Shown in pieces: positions 51,991 through 63,752 of a DNA stretch of 64,000 bases. The stretch comes from JAAGZL01 sp050288625. Its GTDB lineage: Bacteria > Pseudomonadota > Gammaproteobacteria > Chromatiales > Chromatiaceae. Numbering within the stretch: position 1 is the stretch's first letter; every line of letters starts with the position of its first letter. Location of the stretch: positions 155,692 through 219,691 of the forward strand of contig JBNKEE010000010.1 of the NCBI GenBank assembly GCA_050288625.1, written 5' to 3'. The position numbers and the translations under genes are program-made. The notes beneath the pieces are model-generated. The model searched no databases, was not told where the DNA came from, and saw only the letters and a list, made by a program, of their open reading frames with translations.

Positions 51991-52653
51991 ATGCCAAAAA
52001 TCAGGACATGGATTCTCGCCGCAGCCCTGCTTGGGGTTGTTCTGAGCGCCCCCGCATCAGCCTACAAAAAACCGGTCGGCGAGTATTTCAATATCCTGCC
52101 GCTGTTCTGGTCCAAGGTCTATGCCAATGGCGGCGAGACCCTCTACTGCGGCCGCAGATTCGGTGCGCACAAGGGTAAGGACATCAATATAGAACACGTA
52201 TTCCCAATGAACTGGGCCCTGAAAAAATTTGGTTGCCGCGACCGTGAGCAGTGCCGTCGCATAAGCCCAGGGTTTAATAAGGTCGAGTCAGACATGCACA
52301 ACCTCTATCCCGCCATTGGAAAGATAAACCAGGCACGCAGCAGCCATGCCTTCGGCATGATTGCGGGAGAGAGGCGCGACTTCGGCAGGTGCGACTTTGA
52401 GATCGACAGATACAGACGCCGTGTAGAACCACGCCCCGCCAGCCGTGGCAATATCGCGCGGGCCATGTTCTACATGCAGCAAAAATATGGCCTGACTATC
52501 TTCAAACAGCAGGCTGCCCTGTTAAAACGGTGGCACCGGGAAGACCCGCCCGACGCTGAGGAGAGGCGGCGCAATAACGCCATCGAAAAGGTTCAGGGTA
52601 GCAGAAACCGTTTTATCGACCGGCCCGGTTTGGTAAATCAGCTTAATTTTTAG
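51991..52653 (+). CDS. endA: Endonuclease I family secreted nuclease
   Basis: A 220-residue exported nuclease with signal peptide (WILAAALLGVVLSAPASAY). The active-site region is IEHVFPMNWALKKFG, followed by DMHNLYPAIGKINQARSSH, both hallmarks of EndA/Vvn-type periplasmic or extracellular DNases with a beta-beta-alpha metal site. Six cysteines (LYCGRR, FGCRDREQC, GRCDF) suggest disulfides. A strong GAGGAGAGGA precedes the ATG. It probably digests extracellular DNA for nutrient use or limits uptake. Its stop overlaps the convergent arsC end by four bases. Confidence 0.93.
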   Translation: MPKIRTWILAAALLGVVLSAPASAYKKPVGEYFNILPLFWSKVYANGGETLYCGRRFGAHKGKDINIEHVFPMNWALKKFGCRDREQCRRISPGFNKVESDMHNLYPAIGKINQARSSHAFGMIAGERRDFGRCDFEIDRYRRRVEPRPASRGNIARAMFYMQQKYGLTIFKQQAALLKRWHREDPPDAEERRRNNAIEKVQGSRNRFIDRPGLVNQLNF

Positions 52654-53003
52654 AGTATCTCCAGGACACTCTCAGGCGGGCGGCCAATCGCAGCAGCCGC
52701 GTTATCAACCACTACGATTGGACGCTCTATCAGGATTGGGTTCTGCAGCATCAAATCGATCCACTCCCCATCACTGCGATCATCCTGCGGCGACAAACCA
52801 AGATCTTTTGCCACCGACTCACCAAAACGAATGATCTCCGCAGGTCTCTTGCCCAGTAGCTGCAGAATCCTGACAAGCTCCTGTTTGGATGGCGGCATGT
52901 CCAGGTAGGTCTGAATTACAGGCTCCACACCCTCGCCTTTGATCAACTCCAGAGTTGCGCGACTCTTGCTGCAGCGGGGATTGTGATATATGACGGTTTC
53001 CAT
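52650..53003 (-). CDS. arsC: ArsC family arsenate reductase (glutaredoxin type)
   Basis: A 117-residue protein with the ArsC thioredoxin-like fold. The catalytic cysteine is Cys11 in YHNPRCSKSRATLEL, and LGLSPQDDRSDGEWIDLM and NPILIERPIVV include the conserved Arg of the arsenate site. It uses glutathione and glutaredoxin. Many chromosomal ArsC/YfgD proteins of this length are not part of an ars operon and may have other redox roles; no arsB, acr3 or arsR is nearby, so arsenic resistance is only a family-level call. Confidence 0.88.
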   Translation of the reverse strand: METVIYHNPRCSKSRATLELIKGEGVEPVIQTYLDMPPSKQELVRILQLLGKRPAEIIRFGESVAKDLGLSPQDDRSDGEWIDLMLQNPILIERPIVVVDNAAAAIGRPPESVLEIL

Positions 53004-53020
53004 CTATTTACCTCTCTTAT

Positions 53021-53149
53021 CTATCTTAGGGCCGTCCAAGGGCGCAATCTCATCAAACCCCGTAATTTGCCTGCACCCAATCTGCCCAGCGGATCAGGGC
53101 GGCCGGCATCTATCCACCCCTGACTCAGTTTATTCAGATCGATACCCAT
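53021..53149 (-). CDS. Possible small protein (42 residues)
   Basis: A short frame between the phosphatase-fold gene and arsC, encoding MGIDLNKLSQGWIDAGRPDP and ending RLRPWTALR. AGGGGCG lies nine bases before the ATG, and the gene starts ten bases after the upstream stop on the same strand, as expected for a downstream operon member. It is rich in Gly, Leu and Arg, without cysteine. I do not recognise it, and the frame is short enough to be chance. Confidence 0.35.
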   Translation of the reverse strand: MGIDLNKLSQGWIDAGRPDPLGRLGAGKLRGLMRLRPWTALR

Positions 53150-53159
53150 GATTTCGCCC

Positions 53160-54320
53160 CTAACAATCCACCACGACCAGGGGTACCAGCATCTCATTCG
53201 GTGTCACACCGCCATGCACACCTATATGCCGCTTCGGTTTCTCTCCCAGCACCCGGTCCCGGATCTTGAAACCGGGTTTCATGACCATGGCATAGTGTCC
53301 TATCCTGGATGCCAGCTGCGGATGGGGCTCCCCCAGACCAAACCAGCCCTGCTCGATCAGATCTGAACTCCTGTGCAGCTCTGCCGCATGGGACAGCTCC
53401 GATGCCACATACTGCCGGAAGCGGTCGACTTTATCCGGATGTACATAGCAGAAGGCAAAGCGTTGCTCTCCGCACAGGGGCAGCACCAGGGTCTCAACCA
53501 ATTCGGGGTGATCCGCCATCTGTATCACGCCGCTTGAGGGGATATCGATAAAGCCGTGGTCGGCGGTGACGATGATCTTAGTGTCTGTCCCCTGCAGGCC
53601 CTGAACAAACTTTCCGAAGGCCTCATCCAGTTCGGCAAAGTGCTGCGCCACATCCTTACTACCTATCCCTTTGGAGTGCGCCAGGCTATCGAACTCGGGC
53701 CAATAGGCGTAGACATAGTTACGTTCGTTCCGGCTGCTGGCCGCAGCCCGGATCACATCGAAAAGGTCCGCAAGGCCAGAAAATTTCCAGATCTCGGCCC
53801 CATCGTGAAATGCCACATTGAATTCAGACTCTGCAATCCTGTCCGGCATCACCACATGTTTTCCGGTATGTATGCGCTCAAATATTGATTCGCATCCGGA
53901 AAGCATGCCGGGATGAAAATCCTGCTGCCCCAGGCTACAGCCGCCATGCCGCGGCTGGAACGGCAGGATGGCCAGGACACTCCCCAATTCACGGAACCAG
54001 GTGAACCAGCCGGTCAGACCATGCTGCTGGGGGGCCACTCCGGTGAGAAAGGTCGGGACTGCGGCGGAGGTAGTGGAAGGACATACCGAGGTAAGGCTGG
54101 ATCTAAGGTGGGCATGCAGATGACTTCCCGCGCCAGGTCCGGACAGATAATCGTGCCCCAGACCATCCACCACCAGCAAGATCACATTCCTGCTCTGCCG
54201 CAACTCAGTCACAGGCAGGGCATTCGCAGGCCCATAACAACCGAAGTCTGATCCCATTCCCCTCTCTATGGAGGACATGAGATTGACAATACTGCCACCA
54301 CGATAATCAGGAAAAAGCAT
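53160..54320 (-). CDS. Alkaline-phosphatase-superfamily hydrolase (nucleotide pyrophosphatase-like)
   Basis: A 386-residue protein of the type I phosphodiesterase/nucleotide pyrophosphatase group. It starts LFPDYRGGSIVNLMSSI, has the metal Asp in LLVVDGLGHDYL and the nucleophile Thr in CPSTTSAAVPTFLTGVAPQQHG, and later metal ligands in YWPEFDSLAHSKG and VTADHGFIDIP, then HGGVTPNEMLVPLVV. No signal peptide is visible, so it should be cytoplasmic. The substrate is unknown: members cleave phosphodiester or phosphonate bonds or act as phosphoglycerate mutase-like enzymes. Confidence 0.85.
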   Translation of the reverse strand: MLFPDYRGGSIVNLMSSIERGMGSDFGCYGPANALPVTELRQSRNVILLVVDGLGHDYLSGPGAGSHLHAHLRSSLTSVCPSTTSAAVPTFLTGVAPQQHGLTGWFTWFRELGSVLAILPFQPRHGGCSLGQQDFHPGMLSGCESIFERIHTGKHVVMPDRIAESEFNVAFHDGAEIWKFSGLADLFDVIRAAASSRNERNYVYAYWPEFDSLAHSKGIGSKDVAQHFAELDEAFGKFVQGLQGTDTKIIVTADHGFIDIPSSGVIQMADHPELVETLVLPLCGEQRFAFCYVHPDKVDRFRQYVASELSHAAELHRSSDLIEQGWFGLGEPHPQLASRIGHYAMVMKPGFKIRDRVLGEKPKRHIGVHGGVTPNEMLVPLVVVDC

Positions 54321-54410
54321 AAATCACTCTATATTCACCGGAAGGCGCTGACAGTGGTCAGGAACTATTTCCCGATCTCTCGAGCCAAGCATACAGTCAA
54401 ACCAAATCCC

Positions 54411-54839
54411 TTAAGAGATCACCTCAATCAACTCAAGTTCAAAGTTGAGGTTATGTCCTGCCATGGGGTGATTTCCATCCAAGATGGCATCTTCCGGCGT
54501 CACATCTATCACCGTCAGGATCATAGGTGCTCCACCGGCATCCACCTGAAAGCGCATACCTATCTCGACCTCAACATCCTGCGGCAACTGATCCATTGGA
54601 ACCACATGCACCAACTCCTCAAGACGTTCGCCATAGGCATCGGCACAAGGTATATGGATCTTCTTGCTGTCTCCAACCTGCATGCCTTCAATCCCGCGCT
54701 CAAAGCCGGGGATCACCTCCCCATTCCCCAGGGTCACCTCCAGCGGATCTCTTCCGACCGAGGAATCAAATTGAGTGCCATCGTCCAGGGTGCCTGTATA
54801 GTGGACTTTAACGGTGTCGCCGTTCTTTGCTTGTGTCAT
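54411..54839 (-). CDS. FKBP-type peptidyl-prolyl isomerase, SlyD-like
   Basis: A 142-residue FKBP fold with inserted IF (chaperone) domain. Sequence landmarks are VKVHYTGTLDDGTQFDSS, LGNGEVIPGFERGIEGMQVG, YGERLEELVHVVPMDQLP, and the closing DGNHPMAGHNLNFELELIEV. It lacks the His-rich metal-binding tail of E. coli SlyD, so hydrogenase-type nickel delivery is less likely. The ATG at 54839 with AAAGGA upstream was chosen; the frame continues to 54887 without a better start. It assists folding by prolyl isomerisation. Confidence 0.92.
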   Translation of the reverse strand: MTQAKNGDTVKVHYTGTLDDGTQFDSSVGRDPLEVTLGNGEVIPGFERGIEGMQVGDSKKIHIPCADAYGERLEELVHVVPMDQLPQDVEVEIGMRFQVDAGGAPMILTVIDVTPEDAILDGNHPMAGHNLNFELELIEVIS

Positions 54840-55020
54840 ATTGGATATCCTTTGGTTGAGCCAGGTGAGTAAAGTTATGTCGCTCAATATCTCACTGGTA
54901 AGGTTTTACCTAGCATCTTTGATTACAGCCCTTTTATTCTCTCAAATGGGGCAGAAATATTCAGCCGGAATTTATCTTTCCTGTACAGATGACACTATAT
55001 TCTCTAAGGTCTTATATTTT

Positions 55021-55099
55021 CGTCGTCCCCGCGCAGGCGGAGATCCAGTTTTGAATCCTGGATCCTGTACCTACGCTATGCTCCGCCAGGAATGACGAC
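55021..55099. repeat. Dispersed palindromic repeat (ATTCCCGCG-type)
   Basis: The left end CGTCGTCCCCGCGCAGGCGG and the right end CTCCGCCAGGAATGACGAC are imperfect inverted copies, with an inner hairpin GATCCAG/CTGGATC. Such elements, with TCATTCCCGCG...GGAATGA ends, are scattered in many proteobacterial genomes as small non-coding repeats. It lies upstream of the SpoU gene. Other copies should exist outside this window; none was noticed in it. Confidence 0.7.
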
Positions 55100-55122
55100 T
55101 TAAACAAATATCCTCTTACATT

Positions 55123-55656
55123 ATGCCAAGCAAAAAGAACCGCAAACGGGCAAGAGACCAGGCGCTGCTGCGCTATGAGAAACAGCGTCGGCGCAATCTG
55201 CTGGCCCAGCCCGGCATACACGATTTCATCATTGTCCTGGATAGCCTCAAGGCCGGGTTTAACATCCCCAAGATCCTGCGCAGCGCAGAGATATTCGGTG
55301 CTCATGAGATACACCTGGTGAATATCGAACCATTCGACCCCGCCGCCAGCAAGGGTGCCTTCAAACATGTCCCGGCCCGTTTTTTCGACTCTTTCGATCA
55401 GAGCCACCAGAACCTGAGCGAACGGGGCTACACCATGTTCACCCTGGAGGCGGACCGGGGTGAGCGCCTGATGGATGCCGCAATCCCTGCCAGGAGCGCA
55501 TTCATATTCGGCCATGAGGAGTTTGGTCTCAGTTTCGATCCGAACGACTACCCGGATATCCAGGGGCTCTCCATCCCCCAGTACGGTCAGATAGAGAGCC
55601 TGAACGTAAGCGTCGCTGCATCCATAGTCATGTACGAATACATCAGGCAGAGATGA
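55123..55656 (+). CDS. SpoU/TrmH family RNA 2'-O-methyltransferase
   Basis: A 177-residue methyltransferase with the trefoil-knot SpoU fold. Motif 1 is LKAGFNIPKILRSAEIFG, motif 2 FIFGHEEFGLS and motif 3 IPQYGQIESLNVSVAASIVMYEY. A short basic N-terminal extension (KKNRKRARDQALLRYEKQRR) probably binds RNA. It is of the compact TrmH-like size. The exact tRNA or rRNA target is not readable. It overlaps the convergent sirtuin gene by 14 bases at its 3' end. Confidence 0.9.
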   Translation: MPSKKNRKRARDQALLRYEKQRRRNLLAQPGIHDFIIVLDSLKAGFNIPKILRSAEIFGAHEIHLVNIEPFDPAASKGAFKHVPARFFDSFDQSHQNLSERGYTMFTLEADRGERLMDAAIPARSAFIFGHEEFGLSFDPNDYPDIQGLSIPQYGQIESLNVSVAASIVMYEYIRQR

Positions 55657-56374
55657 TCTGCGGTAACAGCTCTCCAGATCTCCCCATGAGGCTGATATCC
55701 ACTTGATCACTGATGGCGGTAGGCTCCAGATTGATCTCCACCACCCGTGCGCCTGACCTTTTCGCCACCAGGGGCAGAGTGGCCGCTGGATGCACCAGGG
55801 CCGAGGTGCCGACCACCAGGAACAGATCGGCCTGTTCAGAAGCGGTCCAGGCCTGTTCCAGTACAGCTGCCTGCAGGGACTCTCCGAACCAGACGATATT
55901 GGGGCGCAGCAGGGACCTGCATTCACACCTTGGAGGGATCTCGCTCAATGGTACCTGCCGGTTCACGCAGGTGTAATCACAATCGGTACAACGCAACTCC
56001 CAGATATCGCCGTGCAACTTCAGAGGATGTCTGGAACCGGCCAGGTCATGCAGGCCATCCACGTTCTGGGTGATCAGGGTAAAATCTGGAGTACGCCTTT
56101 CCAGCTCAACCAGGGCCAGATGGCCGGGATTGGGTCTGGTCTGAGCCACCTTCGCCCGGCGCCAGTCATACCACTCCCAAACCAGCTTCGGATCTCTCCT
56201 GAAGGCCTCTGGCGTAGCCAGGTCCTCCGCCCGGAAGTTGCGCCAGAGCCCATCACTGCCACGAAAGGTGGGTACACCGCTTTCGGCGGATATGCCAGCG
56301 CCGGTCAGGACGACCAGGTGTTTTGATCCTTGTATCCAAGAACTAACTCTGGAGATAGGGTCAGATGATTGCAT
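55643..56374 (-). CDS. cobB: NAD-dependent sirtuin deacylase
   Basis: A 243-residue class III-like sirtuin. The NAD-binding residues are in VLTGAGISAESGVPTFRG and LITQNVDGLHDLAG, with the catalytic His in KLHGDIWELRC. The Zn site uses CTDC and a second pair CEC spaced by one residue. The YDWRR segment carries Tyr and Arg spaced by two residues, the signature that in Sirt5 and CobB prefers succinyl or malonyl lysine. It should remove acyl groups from metabolic enzymes. It overlaps the SpoU gene by 14 bases, convergently. Confidence 0.94.
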   Translation of the reverse strand: MQSSDPISRVSSWIQGSKHLVVLTGAGISAESGVPTFRGSDGLWRNFRAEDLATPEAFRRDPKLVWEWYDWRRAKVAQTRPNPGHLALVELERRTPDFTLITQNVDGLHDLAGSRHPLKLHGDIWELRCTDCDYTCVNRQVPLSEIPPRCECRSLLRPNIVWFGESLQAAVLEQAWTASEQADLFLVVGTSALVHPAATLPLVAKRSGARVVEINLEPTAISDQVDISLMGRSGELLPQIISA

Positions 56375-56527
56375 GGGATGACACTCCTGCGTCAGGAGGT
56401 CATTATGACCCTGCCACAGGATGTTTCCAACTGTCGACTAAAGCACATTTCCGCAGACGAAATTACACCCGCTTGATCTCCCGGAAAACCTGCCCCTCTA
56501 CAATTTGATTATCCAGACTGCTACGTC

Positions 56528-57766
56528 CTAATACTTGATATAGCCCTTCAGGAAGAACCCATCAAACCCAAGATCGGTTGTATCCGTATTCGAGAGCTGG
56601 CTATCGACATCATCGCCATACTGCCGCACCGTCGCCATATTAAACCAGTTCTGCCATTCATACCCAAACTGACCACCCACCAACATGCCATTGCTAAGTT
56701 CACGTGAATACTCAACCCCTGCCAGCATCTCTACCACAGGCACTACCCGGTTCTCGGATGAATCTACATCTACTCGAGTAGTCTGAACTCCTGTTGTTTG
56801 TGTATCAATTTGTTTCAGAGACATATCAAAGTTGCCGATCAGAACAGATCCGGACAGTGCGCCAAACAGAGTAAAGCCATTGCCTGCCTGCCAATCAACC
56901 CCGAGCCCAACCTTAGGACCCAGTCCGCTGAAGCTATTTTCATAGGTGATATCTGCTGTTCTGCGCAAAGCAGCAACCGTCTGTGTATAAAAGATATCCA
57001 TGCCTTGGTCTATGTTGGCATATCGCAGACCACCATCAAGCCGCAGACCAAGAGCATTATTACCCCCAAATCTCTTGCCTACCGTAAAATCGAAAACATC
57101 CGCATCAATATCGTAACTTGCATTTGCAATATCAACGTCATTATCGTCAATAACAGAATTTGCATGTAGCCATATACCCCAAAGATCATCTCCCGTGGCA
57201 GAATTATTCACCGATGAACTCTCACTGGTTGCAAGATGGGTATACTGCGCAGCCAGATCAACACCATTGCCAAAGTCATAGCCAAAGCTTAGCCGTACCC
57301 CCGTATCAAAACCCGGATCGACGCTCTTATATTCCCCAGCAACAGAGTCGGGACCTGAGTGGCCCGGATCCACAATCACATAATCCAGACCGGAGCGGGA
57401 CGGACGCATATACACCATCCCGAGGGATGCGCTAGGACCTGGTCTGGGATTGTTGGTCGGAGCCCACCCATAGTCTGCATCTTCCTTTGATTTAGCAACG
57501 GTGGTCCGATTTGCCTTGACCCGCGCCAGTTCTTTCTTGGCCCTTGCGGCATCCGCTTTTGCCACAGCCGCCTCTGCCTTAGCATTGTTGGCCTCGGCTT
57601 CCACCTTGTCTATCTTTTTAACCGCAGCATCCAGCTTTTTGTTCATCTCGGTAAGGAGCTTGGTCAGCTCTGCATTACTCATCTCTTTTGCCATAGTGAA
57701 GCCCGGCAATACCAATAAAAGGGATACGGTAGTTGCGCATAAGCTAGCTCTTATTTTTGATTTCAT
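56528..57766 (-). CDS. Outer membrane pore-forming protein (Lpg1974/MOMP-like)
   Basis: A 412-residue outer membrane protein. A signal peptide (SLLLVLPGFTMAK) is followed by an alanine- and lysine-rich coiled coil (about 30-90, LTEMNKKLDAAVKKIDKVEA) and a beta barrel with alternating segments (YGWAPTNNPRPG, GVRLSFGYDFGNGVDLAAQY, LGLRLDGGLRYANI) ending in an aromatic residue (FFLKGYIKY). That ending suits BAM assembly. This resembles Legionella-type Lpg1974 major outer membrane proteins. The coiled coil may attach to peptidoglycan as in some porins. Ion or solute specificity cannot be told. Confidence 0.85.
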   Translation of the reverse strand: MKSKIRASLCATTVSLLLVLPGFTMAKEMSNAELTKLLTEMNKKLDAAVKKIDKVEAEANNAKAEAAVAKADAARAKKELARVKANRTTVAKSKEDADYGWAPTNNPRPGPSASLGMVYMRPSRSGLDYVIVDPGHSGPDSVAGEYKSVDPGFDTGVRLSFGYDFGNGVDLAAQYTHLATSESSSVNNSATGDDLWGIWLHANSVIDDNDVDIANASYDIDADVFDFTVGKRFGGNNALGLRLDGGLRYANIDQGMDIFYTQTVAALRRTADITYENSFSGLGPKVGLGVDWQAGNGFTLFGALSGSVLIGNFDMSLKQIDTQTTGVQTTRVDVDSSENRVVPVVEMLAGVEYSRELSNGMLVGGQFGYEWQNWFNMATVRQYGDDVDSQLSNTDTTDLGFDGFFLKGYIKY

Positions 57767-57879
57767 GGCTGACCCTTAATTTTAATTAATATGTTTCACA
57801 ACGTTATGTGGGACATCTTACGTAACAAGTAGATATCCAAAGCGACTTAAGCCCTGACCATAACTGATGGTGACATGCC

Positions 57880-58338
57880 CTAACGATCTGAGCTCAACGG
57901 ACGTACACCCTTGGTCTCAAACCAGTGTTGAAAACGCGAACCACCGCCATGCTTCAACTCATTGAGACGGAACTTCATGACGTCACCGATGCTGACAATA
58001 CCCACCAGTTTGCCGCCATCTACCACCGGCAGGTGCCGCATATTCAATTTGCTCATCTGGGTCCTTACCGAGTCCACGCTGCTGTCAGATGAACAGACCA
58101 TGACATTGGTGCGCATTATCTCGGATACCGTCTGGTTGACCGCATCCGCACCATGGATACATATGGCCTTGACCAACGATCGCTCGTTCACTAAACCCAG
58201 GATCTCATCACCTTCCATGACCAGAACAGATCCGATCTTCTTTTCAGTAAGGATCTTGGCCACCTCTTCAACAGAAATATCGGGACCAACAGTTTCTACC
58301 TGACCGCCCTTATTGGCCAGTATGGTTCTTATGTCCAT
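57880..58338 (-). CDS. CBS domain pair protein
   Basis: A 152-residue protein of two tandem CBS domains (about 8-65 and 72-130). Each shows the usual pattern: VEEVAKILTEKKIGSVLVMEG with GLVNERSLVKAI, and VDSVRTQMSKLNMRHLPVVDG with GIVSIGDVMKFRL. These form a Bateman module that binds adenine nucleotides. It has no attached effector domain and likely regulates a partner enzyme or transporter. A short polar tail follows. The strand and spacing place it as a single gene. Confidence 0.88.
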   Translation of the reverse strand: MDIRTILANKGGQVETVGPDISVEEVAKILTEKKIGSVLVMEGDEILGLVNERSLVKAICIHGADAVNQTVSEIMRTNVMVCSSDSSVDSVRTQMSKLNMRHLPVVDGGKLVGIVSIGDVMKFRLNELKHGGGSRFQHWFETKGVRPLSSDR

Positions 58339-58503
58339 TACATGCCCCTTGGCAAATATGTATCAATAACGGAGATGATTGCGTACCATTGCCGTCAAAT
58401 TACGCCGGCCTGTCAAAATTATAGCAGCCCGGTCAAACGGCCTCGGATGGACGGCGATTATAGCGGCTTGCAGGCAGATATTTAATAGAAGATTGAGATA
58501 CAG

Positions 58504-59373
58504 ATGTTATATCGGCAAAATCTATTGCTGGGGGCAATACTAATCGTAGCCTCCGAGGCTATGTTCGCCTCCATGGGCGCCTGCGTCAAAGAGCTCTCTG
58601 CCACCCTTCCCAATGAGATGGCGGTCTTTTTCCGCAATCTGTTTGCTTTAATCCTGCTGTCTCCCCTGATCATGCGCTCCCGCGCATCCCTACTCCAAAC
58701 CGGAATTATACGACTACATCTGCTCAGGGCGATCGCTGGAATTTCCGCCATGTACTGTTTCTTCTATGCCCTGGGTAACCTGCAGCTTGCGGATGGCATG
58801 CTGCTGAAGATGACCGCGCCACTTTTCATGCCCTTGATTGCCTGGTCCTGGCTGGGGGAGAGGGCGAGACGCCTCACACTCCTGGCCATACCGGTGGGCT
58901 TCGTCGGGGTGGCGTTCGTCCTCTCGCCGGATGGGGAGTTCAGCTGGGTCGCGCTTATCGGTCTCCTGGGTGGGGCGCTGGCCGCACTGGCCAAGGTTAC
59001 GGTCAGGCGTCTCGGCCACAGTGAACCAACAAGCAGAGTGGTCAGCTACTTCGCCCTGTTCGCCACCCCCATATCCGTCATACCCCTGTTCTGGGCCTGG
59101 CAGACCCCAGGTCCTAGGGAGATTGGGCTGGGTTTCCTGATCGGTATCCTCGGGGTAATCGGACAGTTTCTGCTCAGTCGTGGCTATGCGGTGGCATCGG
59201 CCTCCAATGCCAGTCCATTCACCTACTTCTCTGTGATCTTTGGCGCAACCTATGGATATATCTTCTGGGGTGAAACCCTCAGCACCACCTTCGTTATCGG
59301 GGCCATGCTTATTGCCCTGGCCGGCATCATGGCGCTGCGCGGCGGACGTATGGATACAGATCAGGAGATTTAG
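58504..59373 (+). CDS. EamA family drug/metabolite transporter
   Basis: A 289-residue DMT-superfamily protein with two EamA repeats and about ten membrane helices. The N-terminal repeat has AILIVASEAMFASMGACVKEL and ATLPNEMAVFFRNLFALILL; the second includes ASNASPFTYFSVIFGATYGYIFWGE. The RhaT/YdcZ-like pattern indicates small-molecule export or uptake, with unknown substrate. The C-terminus (LRGGRMDTDQEI) is soluble. It is preceded by a gap of about 165 bases after the divergent CBS gene. Confidence 0.9.
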   Translation: MLYRQNLLLGAILIVASEAMFASMGACVKELSATLPNEMAVFFRNLFALILLSPLIMRSRASLLQTGIIRLHLLRAIAGISAMYCFFYALGNLQLADGMLLKMTAPLFMPLIAWSWLGERARRLTLLAIPVGFVGVAFVLSPDGEFSWVALIGLLGGALAALAKVTVRRLGHSEPTSRVVSYFALFATPISVIPLFWAWQTPGPREIGLGFLIGILGVIGQFLLSRGYAVASASNASPFTYFSVIFGATYGYIFWGETLSTTFVIGAMLIALAGIMALRGGRMDTDQEI

Positions 59374-59733
59374 GCAAATATAACCGGTCCACAAGTGATA
59401 TATAAAAGCCAGCCGCAACTTTTCGCAAATACATTCAAGGCATTTCCTCAATGATGTCCACGCAGAAGCATGGAAACCAAGTTTATTTATGTCACCCTCA
59501 CTCCAAATCTCTCCCTCATCAAGAGTTGGGCCATTGCTCCCACGGTTAAATCACAGGTTGCAGAAGTGTATGTTTATTCGTGTCTTTTTGCGTTTATTCG
59601 CACGCATTCGCGGCTAATCTTTTTCGCCCTAGGGACATAGCTCCGATACACGCGATCGAGCCGCGGGACAAAATGAGGCATGCACGCGGGAAACCATCTA
59701 TAATTGCCCCCTTTTTTGATTTAGAGTCTCCCC
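59374..59733 (+). other. Non-coding region upstream of metH
   Basis: This 360-base gap holds a TATAAT (59699-59704) about 30 bases before the metH start, a likely -10, with no convincing -35. TTTATTCG occurs twice (near 59573 and 59593). I looked for a SAH or SAM riboswitch consensus and a cobalamin box and could not recognise one. A tract of T (TTTTTT at 59711-59717) lies just before the start. Confidence 0.4.
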
Positions 59734-63450
<3,717 letters not shown>

Positions 63451-63752
63451 GGTCATCTTATTGGTACCTGTCCGGCCAGGCGCAAAAGAGGCCCCTACGG
63501 CTGATATTTGCGCTTATGTCTAAGTACCGAAGCAGGTCTGCATAAATAGATTGCCACACGAATTCAATCAGATACCGCCATCCAGGATGGATTAAGTCAC
63601 TGTCTATCCTCATTATTTTCATGGAATTTCCCCATAAATAAAACTGCACCAGCCCAAAGATTTTTATTGTGTTACTCAATGCTAAGTATAGGTATGCTCG
63701 TAGGTAATATTCTTAACTACTAATAATTATATAATCTACGGAGGAGCATCAG
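63451..63752. other. Non-coding region between metH and sdhA
   Basis: This 302-base gap contains a possible 73-codon frame on the minus strand (63458-63679) without a good start signal or recognisable family, which I do not call. TATAAT at 63730-63735 is too close to the sdhA ribosome-binding site to serve as its -10 comfortably. No terminator was recognised for metH. Confidence 0.4.

Noticed and set aside
59374..59733. Possible SAH or cobalamin riboswitch before metH
   Set aside because: I could not recognise the conserved core sequences; a covariance-model search would settle it.
63458..63679. A 73-codon minus-strand frame between metH and sdhA
   Set aside because: No ribosome-binding site or family resemblance; kept only as a note.
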